A DNA stretch of 7,156 bases from Steroidobacteraceae bacterium (lineage in GTDB: Bacteria; Pseudomonadota; Gammaproteobacteria; Steroidobacterales; Steroidobacteraceae): contig JALRHE010000241.1 of assembly GCA_023253235.1 (NCBI GenBank), positions 1-7,156 of the forward strand, in the 5' to 3' direction. This document shows, piece by piece, positions 1 to 5,085 of this stretch. The position numbers were made by a program, and so were the translations under genes. The notes under the pieces are model-generated. The model did no database searches. It was not told the origin of the DNA and was given only the letters and a program-made list of their open reading frames with translations. The stretch's first letter is position 1. Each line of letters begins with the position of its first letter.

Positions 1-1058
1 GTGAGCTCACGTGGTGACGCCGGTGCGTCTTCCGCCTTTTTGGCTTCCGCCACCGTCTGCTGTTTCTTCTTCGTCATCAACCACGCGCCACCCGCCGTCA
101 CGGCCGAAAGGGCCAAGAACGCCAAGTGCGGCATACCAGGGATGATGCCAAGCAGCGCCAGAATGCCCGCTGTCAGCCACCATGCTTCGACGTTGTTGAA
201 CTGGCTGGTCGTCTGATCGTGCAGCGTCTCCTCACCGGAGACGCGCGTGACGATGATGGCTGTTGCGATCGACAGCAAGAGCGCGGGCACTTGCGCGACG
301 AGACCGTCACCGACGGCGAGCGTCGAATAACGCTCCATGGCTTCGCCAACCGCCAATCCATGCTGCATCGTGCCGACCAAGACGCCGCCGATGATGTTGA
401 TGAACAGGATCAAGATACCGGCAATCGCATCGCCGCGAACGAACTTGCTCGCACCGTCCATCGAGCCGTAGAAATCGGCCTCCGAGGTGATTTCCTTACG
501 ACGTGCGCGCGCTTGATCTTGCGTGATGAGTCCCGAAGCGAGATCCGCATCCACCGCCATCTGCTTGCCGGGCATCGCATCGAGGGTGAAGCGTGCAGTC
601 ACTTCCGATACGCGACCTGCACCCTTAGTGACGACGACAAAGTTGATGATGACGAGGATCGCGAAGACGACCAGGCCCACAATGTAATCGCCGCCGACCA
701 GCACGGAGCCGAAGGCTTCGATCACGGCACCTGCCGCATCGGGGCCCTCGTGTCCTGCACTGAGCACGACACGAGTCGAAGCGACGTTGAGCGCGAGACG
801 CAGCAAAGTCGCAAACAGCAGCACGGTCGGGAAAACTGAGAACGACAACGGCCGAGCGGCCGAGATCGACAGAAAGATGATGACGAGCGAGAGCGCGATG
901 TTGAACGTAAAAAAGAGGTCGAGCAGCAGCGTCGGCACCGGCAAAATGAGCATGCCAAGCAGCAACAGGAAGCCTAATGGGATCGCGACCGCCTGTAGCG
1001 GCACGTTACCGACCCATTGTCGAAGGTTCGACGGCAGTGCAAACGGCATCGACGCCAT
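1..1058 (-). CDS. flhA: FlhA, flagellar type III export gate protein (N-terminal 352 residues; 3' end beyond window)
   Basis: FlhA is the large inner-membrane export-gate component of the flagellar type III secretion system. It couples proton flow to export and, through its cytoplasmic C-domain, docks substrates and chaperones. The reading frame from ATG 1058-1056 stays open to the window edge. It covers the multi-TM half: hydrophobic segments near residues 22-45, 47-66, 70-95, 115-143, 208-232, 250-271 and 293-330. The FHIPEP-family signature is intact at about 184-213, with FYGSMDGASKFVRGDAIAG recognisable, as is LLRLALNVASTRVVL near 85-99. The start at 1058 fits the family; ATG 1049 (Met4) is an in-frame alternative. 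No strong Shine-Dalgarno precedes either. The soluble C-domain, roughly the second half of a protein of about 690 residues, lies beyond base 1. A sigma-54 promoter about 80 bases upstream gives flhA its own transcript, separate from fliR-flhB. Confidence 0.97.
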   Translation of the reverse strand, partial: MASMPFALPSNLRQWVGNVPLQAVAIPLGFLLLLGMLILPVPTLLLDLFFTFNIALSLVIIFLSISAARPLSFSVFPTVLLFATLLRLALNVASTRVVLSAGHEGPDAAGAVIEAFGSVLVGGDYIVGLVVFAILVIINFVVVTKGAGRVSEVTARFTLDAMPGKQMAVDADLASGLITQDQARARRKEITSEADFYGSMDGASKFVRGDAIAGILILFINIIGGVLVGTMQHGLAVGEAMERYSTLAVGDGLVAQVPALLLSIATAIIVTRVSGEETLHDQTTSQFNNVEAWWLTAGILALLGIIPGMPHLAFLALSAVTAGGAWLMTKKKQQTVAEAKKAEDAPASPREL

Positions 1059-1096
1059 AGTAAAATTCAATCTACTCAATAAGTTACGTCGTCGAC

Positions 1097-1121
1097 CGGC
1101 AAGGTCTTGGTGACTTTGCCG
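1097..1121. repeat. 10-bp imperfect inverted repeat in the flhA leader
   Basis: The arms are CGGCAAGGTC (1097-1106) and GACTTTGCCG (1112-1121), separated by a 5-base loop, TTGGT. Nine of ten positions are complementary as DNA. In plus-strand RNA the odd position is a G-U wobble, so the stem is continuous. In minus-strand RNA, the predicted flhA leader, it is an A-C mismatch. It lies at about +8 to +32 of the predicted sigma-54 transcript. It could be an operator dyad or an RNA hairpin. No T-run follows in either direction, so it does not look like an intrinsic terminator. Confidence 0.6.
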
Positions 1122-1138
1122 ATCCCCGTGTTGTGGTA

Positions 1139-1154
1139 TGCAACCCACATGCCA
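1139..1154 (-). promoter_or_regulatory. Sigma-54 (RpoN) promoter for flhA
   Basis: Read on the minus strand, bases 1154-1139 are TGGCATGTGGGTTGCA. The RpoN consensus is TGGCACG-N4-TTGC[A/T]. The invariant GG (1153-1152) and GC (1141-1140) have the required spacing, and the only deviation in the -24 element is T for C at its sixth position. Transcription should start near base 1128, giving a leader of about 70 bases before the flhA ATG. Sigma-54 control of flhA by a FleQ/FlrC-type activator is established in polarly flagellated Pseudomonas and Vibrio, so the placement fits. No upstream activator site was identified. Confidence 0.85.
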
Positions 1155-1232
1155 AGACGGAAAGTCGAGCGCCCTCAAGCGCGGCACAGCGGGGACGACT
1201 AGAGAGAGGAACCCTTCCTGAAGAGCGTATCC

Positions 1233-1811
1233 ATGGCACCACATCGATTCGTCCTGGCGTTGGGGTTGGGCGTATTGGCGCTCTCGGGTTGCACCCGAGT
1301 GAGCTCCACGACCCAACTCGCCCCGAAACAGCTCGTCCCCGAGACGACAACCTCGACGCCGACTGCAGCTGCGGTCGAACCTCGCCGACTAGAGCGTGCG
1401 CAGGCCTTGCTTTCGCGGCTGACTGAGCGGTCCCGCAAGCCTCCAGCTCCGCCGGCTCCACCCGCTGCGCCCCTCGTCTACCCGGAAGATTTAATTGCCG
1501 TTGGCTACGCCTCCATCACAGCTCAACCGAGTACGGACGTAGCGCAACGTCGTTTGATGGCGGCTCGGGCCTCTCGGATCGATGCCTATCGAAACATGGC
1601 CGAACTCGTCTACGGCGTGACCTTCGGCAGCGAAAGTTCGACCGACGACAATCGTTTACAGAACGACGTGACCCGTACGCGCGTCACCGGGCGTCTACAG
1701 GGCGTCGAAGTCATCAGCATCGAACCGCTCGGCAACGACACCTATCAAACGACGCTGCGATTACCGGGCGTTGAGGTTGCGCGCTTGCGCGGCGCAACGG
1801 CCTCTCGATGA
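1233..1811 (+). CDS. flgP: FlgP-like LPP20-family outer-membrane lipoprotein
   Basis: This is a predicted 192-residue lipoprotein. It has a short signal peptide with a hydrophobic run at residues 6-17 and lipobox LSGC, so Cys20 would be lipidated. The +2 residue is Thr rather than Asp, which favours sorting to the outer membrane. Residues 21-84 form a Thr/Pro-rich tether including PPAPPAPPAAP. The LPP20/FlgP-type domain follows at about 86-183, with features I associate with that family: GYASITAQP, LMAARASRIDAYRNMAELVYG, and a conserved-looking TGRLQGVEV. FlgP is an H-ring/basal-disk subunit in Vibrio and Campylobacter, where it supports motility. The start at 1233 has a weak GAAGAG (1220-1225) ribosome site. 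The stop overlaps the next ATG (ATGA), so the two genes are probably coupled. The tether makes it longer than the Vibrio protein, which I recall as about 145 residues. A generic LPP20 lipoprotein is the alternative. Confidence 0.75.
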   Translation: MAPHRFVLALGLGVLALSGCTRVSSTTQLAPKQLVPETTTSTPTAAAVEPRRLERAQALLSRLTERSRKPPAPPAPPAAPLVYPEDLIAVGYASITAQPSTDVAQRRLMAARASRIDAYRNMAELVYGVTFGSESSTDDNRLQNDVTRTRVTGRLQGVEVISIEPLGNDTYQTTLRLPGVEVARLRGATASR

Positions 1812-2668
1812 ACATCCGTCTCGCTGTCGTTGCGGCACTATCGGGTCTGAGTGCAAACCTGTCGTTCGCTGCAGAAACGCAGGACGAACTACTCGATCGG
1901 GCAGCGCAGTGGCAGACCTGTTTGCAAGACGACACGACGGGCGAGGCACTGGCACGTTGCACGCAACCGGCATCCTGCGTATCGCCAGCGCCGATCACCA
2001 AAGCAGGTTGGAGTCGACCGGTCCGCGTGAGCTGGCTCGCGAGCGAAGCGCATCCGGCTTGGTCTCCGAGCGAGCGGGCACGCCTCGCCGATCTTGGGGC
2101 TCAGCGTCTTCGCCGACTGATCGAGGCGCATTCGGGCACCCATTTATCTGACTCAGCCAGCGACGAACGCATCGCCGCGCTGGAAATCGAGACGGAATTT
2201 GCCGGCGTCACCCAAGGGCATCGCGAGTTGGCGGATTGGATCCGCACACCGCGCAAACTCACTCTCAATGCCCGCTTGGCCGGTAATACACATTCGATCA
2301 CGGCCAACATTCCAATTCAGGTCCGACCGTACCAAGGCGAAGCAGGCGATGCCGCGTGGTTACGATCAACGCTCGAAGATCTCGAGCGTGGTACGCGCAA
2401 ACTACTCGATGAATTCACCTGCACGCCCTTGAGCTTTGCGTTGGTGAAGGGTCCGAGCGCGAAACTGGCGCTCGATCTTCAGGGCGTACGTGGCGCCAAG
2501 ACAAATCAGACGTTGCTACTCGTGCCGCTCGTTCCGGGTAACAAGCTCGACAGCTGGCCTGTGGCTCGTATCACGGGTAGTGACCCGGCACGCAACGGTG
2601 AATTGGAGGTCATCTCCGGTAACCCAGATCTCTGTGCTACCGATAGCTGCATCGCGATTCCGCTATAA
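1808..2668 (+). CDS. FlgT-like periplasmic flagellar H-ring protein, short form
   Basis: A 286-residue exported protein. Its signal peptide spans about residues 1-22 (MNIRLAVVAALSGLSANLSFAA) with cleavage near Ala21/Ala22. Residues 70-200 look like the TolB-N-like middle domain of FlgT: a strand, PVRVSWLAS, a long helix ARLADLGAQRLRRLIEAH, then beta-rich sequence. Residues 202-270 resemble the FlgT C-domain, beginning CTPLSFALVKG, then a strand-rich stretch and PVARITGSDPARNGELEVI. In Vibrio, FlgT is needed to form the H-ring with FlgO and FlgP, so linkage to a FlgP-like gene supports the call. The protein is short compared with Vibrio FlgT (about 370-380 residues from memory) and seems to lack the FlgT-N domain. 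Six cysteines (38, 51, 57, 205, 276, 281) suggest disulfides. Identification rests on pattern resemblance only, so no symbol is given. Confidence 0.55.
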   Translation: MNIRLAVVAALSGLSANLSFAAETQDELLDRAAQWQTCLQDDTTGEALARCTQPASCVSPAPITKAGWSRPVRVSWLASEAHPAWSPSERARLADLGAQRLRRLIEAHSGTHLSDSASDERIAALEIETEFAGVTQGHRELADWIRTPRKLTLNARLAGNTHSITANIPIQVRPYQGEAGDAAWLRSTLEDLERGTRKLLDEFTCTPLSFALVKGPSAKLALDLQGVRGAKTNQTLLLVPLVPGNKLDSWPVARITGSDPARNGELEVISGNPDLCATDSCIAIPL

Positions 2669-2669
2669 A

Positions 2670-2684
2670 TAACCGACTCGGTTA
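2670..2684. terminator. Perfect palindrome between convergent genes, possible weak bidirectional terminator
   Basis: TAACCGACTCGGTTA is a perfect 7+1+7 palindrome, able to fold as a 6-bp stem with a 3-base loop. It begins two bases after the TAA of the FlgT-like gene and includes the stop codon of the convergent minus-strand gene. On the minus-strand transcript it is followed by TTTAT, a poor U-tract; on the plus strand there is none. It may terminate weakly in both directions, or be a protein-binding site. Confidence 0.4.
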
Positions 2685-3563
2685 GTTGCCGGTCTGCTTG
2701 CGAAACGCTGGCACACCGCCCTGCAACTCTGGCGACTTCTTCTCGAGCAACGAGCGAAGCTCAGCCATCTCCTTACGGAGCGTCGCCACATCCTCTGCCG
2801 TCTTCTTGAGTTCGCGCGCCTGCGCATCCGTTAAGGCCGCCGCACGATTAGACCCCGTTGTTGCCGCGGGCGGCTTGATTCCCTTCACCGCCACCATCAC
2901 CTCGTTGATACGCGCATCGAGACGCGCGATCGCCTTGTCGAGATTGGCGTTCTGAACTTCGTTGGCTTTGGCGATCGTCCTTTCGATCACGGCTGCGCGA
3001 GCAGCCTCCTCAGCCTTGGCCGCGGCAGGTCGCGCCGCTGCGTCTTCACGAGCGGTACCGAGAATTTCTTTCAGACGACGGGTCTCAAGATCGATCATGG
3101 CGGCGCGATCAGCCTTGGTCTGCTCGCGAAGAACAACCATGGCGCGTTGAGTCGTGTCATCAGCGACCTTCTCGTACTTCTTGAGTACCTCTTCGAACTG
3201 CGCGACTCGCTTGAGACTACCCTCGAGCGCCTCGATCTGTGCCGCTTGATTGTTCATGACGGCAACCAGCGCGTCACTCTTGGCCGAGATATCACGAAAC
3301 ACGATGGCAATCACGATAGCCAACACGATACCGATACCCAGGATCACAGCACCCAGAATCGCCGGTGCGTTACGCACCGCTTTAGTGGTTTCCTCGTTGG
3401 CTTGGACCACACGCGACAGTCGCGCGAGCGCTTCGCTCGTGACTTGCGCACTGTCATTGGCAGCGTCCGCCGCATCGAGCACGAGTGAGGTCAAGGTCTC
3501 GAGCGGACTGGTCTCAGTCTTGTCCGCACCGGAGTGTTCTTGAGATTTCTTTTCTTCAGTCAT
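2682..3563 (-). CDS. Uncharacterised single-pass membrane protein with long Ala-rich coiled-coil domain
   Basis: This 293-residue protein matches no family I can name. Residues 1-66 are hydrophilic and helix-prone, and are predicted cytoplasmic. One clear membrane segment follows at about 67-89 (APAILGAVILGIGIVLAIVI). Residues 95-228 form a long, charged, predicted coiled coil with an Ala/Arg/Glu-rich stretch at 171-192. A Pro/Gly-containing break sits at 229-240, then a second coiled coil at 245-277. The single TM followed by an Ala/Lys/Glu-rich helix recalls TolA-like architecture, but charges flanking the TM do not fix the topology. The start has a good AGGA ribosome site in GGAATAGGAAGCGTCATCATG. 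It is the last gene of the minus-strand run, 20 bases after the previous coiled-coil gene, and converges on the FlgT-like gene. The context suggests a flagellum- or envelope-associated scaffold; this is inference. Confidence 0.85.
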   Translation of the reverse strand: MTEEKKSQEHSGADKTETSPLETLTSLVLDAADAANDSAQVTSEALARLSRVVQANEETTKAVRNAPAILGAVILGIGIVLAIVIAIVFRDISAKSDALVAVMNNQAAQIEALEGSLKRVAQFEEVLKKYEKVADDTTQRAMVVLREQTKADRAAMIDLETRRLKEILGTAREDAAARPAAAKAEEAARAAVIERTIAKANEVQNANLDKAIARLDARINEVMVAVKGIKPPAATTGSNRAAALTDAQARELKKTAEDVATLRKEMAELRSLLEKKSPELQGGVPAFRKQTGN

Positions 3564-3583
3564 GATGACGCTTCCTATTCCGA

Positions 3584-4048
3584 TCAGCGCTGAACGCCGC
3601 GACGCAGGTTCTTTGTACGTGCAATCGTGGCTTCTATCCGCTCACGCAGCTTGTTGTCGAAGGTCAATGCCTCTTTGATTCGAGAGACTTCCTCAAGCAT
3701 TTTTTCGGCCTGATCGTACACTTCAGCCAGTTTTGTCTGACGTTGCTCGAAGCTCTCGACCAGAGCATCGGCCTTGGCGAGCGTCTCCTGCAGCGCCTCA
3801 ACTTTCTGCTCCTGCAGCACCAACCCATCCGACGTCTGACCAACAAAAACCTCGTCCGGTGTAGCCTCGGGCACTGCACCTACATAGACCTCGTTCTTTT
3901 GCACATCGACCTCAGCGCGACTGACTGCGCTGTCGGATACGGCCGAGTTCACGAACTCGCTCATACGTTGAGGTCCGCTACTGGCAGATTTCACAATCCC
4001 GGATTCATCGGGGCGAAAATGCTCATCGGTGTTTTTCTTGTCGCTCAT
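3584..4048 (-). CDS. Small uncharacterised coiled-coil protein
   Basis: The preferred start, ATG 4048-4046, gives 154 residues (MSDKKNTDEHF...). It lies 5 bases after the stop of the preceding SPOR gene, with GGGTGA as ribosome site. A longer frame to 4114 exists, but its first 22 residues overlap the end of that gene. There is no signal peptide or membrane segment. Residues 1-50 are polar and probably disordered. Residues 53-70 hold two copies of E-V-(Y/F)-V-G, 13 residues apart. Residues 76-146 are predicted coiled coil (LQEQKVEALQETLAKADALV and onward, ending in EALTFDNKLRERIEATIA). The C-terminus is basic (RTKNLRRGVQR). I recognise no family. Its position between two membrane proteins in one operon suggests a cytoplasmic partner that might bridge their helical or cytosolic domains. 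Confidence 0.85.
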   Translation of the reverse strand: MSDKKNTDEHFRPDESGIVKSASSGPQRMSEFVNSAVSDSAVSRAEVDVQKNEVYVGAVPEATPDEVFVGQTSDGLVLQEQKVEALQETLAKADALVESFEQRQTKLAEVYDQAEKMLEEVSRIKEALTFDNKLRERIEATIARTKNLRRGVQR

Positions 4049-4053
4049 CGGGC

Positions 4054-5085
4054 TCACCCTTTTTTGGTGTTCTGCACAATCGACGGATTCACTCGACAGG
4101 GACCAATGCCCCAAATCTGACTCAAGTGACGGTCGGCATCGGCCGTGCCTTCAAACGGCCCGACCTGCAAACGCCACTTATCTTGCTCGCGCAGCACGCG
4201 CGTCGGCACGTTTCGTCCCAAACGCTCCCGGACGACATCCAAAGTCGCCTCGTCCGGATACACTCCGCAATCGTAGACTCGCAGTCGATTATCTTGGGTC
4301 AGTTGGGTTTGGACGAACCATCCACCCGCCACCAACGACACCACCGCCACGAACATCGCCGCCGCCTTTCCATAGAGCGCCCACCAGGGGCGATGCGTCG
4401 CATCGAAGCCGCGCTCACGTGCGCGCTCGGCCGCCAGAGCGGTCAACACATCGTCTCGCTCGGCGACGTCCAACTCGATTGAGACCTTCGCAGCGTCCTT
4501 ATCGGTCGGCTTATCTGCAGACTTACCGAACGACTCCGGCACCTTTCGAGCGACCGCGGTTTCGATCGGCGCGGCGGCTTCCGCCTGAGCGACACGCGGA
4601 ACGATGGGCGCAGTTCCCTCGATCCACCAAGTTGAACTGCCTTGTACCAAGCGCTGCAATGGTTCGGCGAGTCCCTGCTCGCTATCCGCCTTGAGGAAGT
4701 ACACGGTACGGAATGTGGATCCGCGCAGCGCACGAGTGAGACGCTGCAAGGCCATCAATTCCGACTCATCGAGTTGCTCGGCACCGTCGATCAACAAGAG
4801 TCGTGGCGCCTCGTCGACGCGCGAAGCGGTCAACTGATCGACAGGCACGTCCGCCAGTAATTTATTCGCTGCGTGTATCGCAGCATCGACGTCGCCCTTC
4901 TGATAGAACTCGACCCGCGCCCCGACTTCGCGCAGTCGCCGGACCAGTTCACGCGACACCTGCGACAACGAGGCCGACGCGCCGGCTGCCATCACGACAC
5001 TGTCGATATCACCCGAGCGTAGCGCCGATTCAACGTCGGCTGCTGCGCTCTTGCCATACCAACTTGGGTTGTTGTTCTTGCTCAT
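4054..5085 (-). CDS. DamX-like membrane protein: degenerate AAA/ExeA-type domain, one TM, SPOR domain
   Basis: This 343-residue protein shows three regions. Residues about 25-160 look like an ExeA/DamX-type P-loop ATPase fold, with strand VVMAAG (30-35), a Walker-B-like RLLLIDGAEQL (95-105) and strand FRTVYFLKA (125-133). The expected Walker A GxxxxGK[ST] is replaced by GASASLSQVS, so ATP hydrolysis is unlikely. A charged linker (160-235) leads to one membrane segment at about 236-257. Residues 266-337 form a periplasmic SPOR domain, including WRLQVGPF and the Cys pair 273/330. SPOR domains bind glycan strands lacking stem peptides, typically at septa or poles. Its ATG overlaps the flhB TGA (ATGA), indicating coupling to the export-gate genes. 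A DamX homologue is the nearest known architecture; I do not assign that symbol because the gene sits outside the usual damX context. A flagellar placement or peptidoglycan-anchoring role is inferred. Confidence 0.8.
   Translation of the reverse strand: MSKNNNPSWYGKSAAADVESALRSGDIDSVVMAAGASASLSQVSRELVRRLREVGARVEFYQKGDVDAAIHAANKLLADVPVDQLTASRVDEAPRLLLIDGAEQLDESELMALQRLTRALRGSTFRTVYFLKADSEQGLAEPLQRLVQGSSTWWIEGTAPIVPRVAQAEAAAPIETAVARKVPESFGKSADKPTDKDAAKVSIELDVAERDDVLTALAAERARERGFDATHRPWWALYGKAAAMFVAVVSLVAGGWFVQTQLTQDNRLRVYDCGVYPDEATLDVVRERLGRNVPTRVLREQDKWRLQVGPFEGTADADRHLSQIWGIGPCRVNPSIVQNTKKG

Larger units (their letters stand above)
1059..1232. promoter_or_regulatory. Divergent regulatory spacer between flhA and the flgP-like gene
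   Basis: This 174-base spacer separates two divergent flagellar transcription units. It holds a well-matched sigma-54 promoter reading toward flhA, a 10-bp imperfect inverted repeat (1097-1106 / 1112-1121), and a weak sigma-28-like box reading toward the lipoprotein gene. A small 5-bp hairpin (1207-1211 / 1215-1219) overlaps the purine-rich stretch ahead of the plus-strand start. No convincing small gene is visible in it. The close packing suggests the two sides may share regulatory proteins, but no activator binding site could be recognised by eye. Confidence 0.7.

Noticed and set aside
126..839. Long plus-strand open frame (237 codons) opposite flhA
   Set aside because: It is the antisense shadow of well-conserved FlhA membrane sequence; its product is a low-complexity, Asp/Arg/His-rich string with no domain.
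1158..1173. Possible sigma-54 promoter on the plus strand (GG at 1159-1160, GC at 1171-1172)
   Set aside because: Only the GG/GC spacing fits; the TT before GC and the rest of the -24 element do not match.
1084..1461. Minus-strand open frame across the divergent spacer and the start of the flgP-like gene
   Set aside because: It runs through the sigma-54 promoter region and the lipoprotein signal sequence, and has no recognisable protein features.
4049..4114. 22-residue N-terminal extension of the small coiled-coil protein from ATG 4114
   Set aside because: It would overlap the end of the SPOR gene by about 60 bases. ATG 4048 has a GGGTGA ribosome site at good distance and normal operon spacing.
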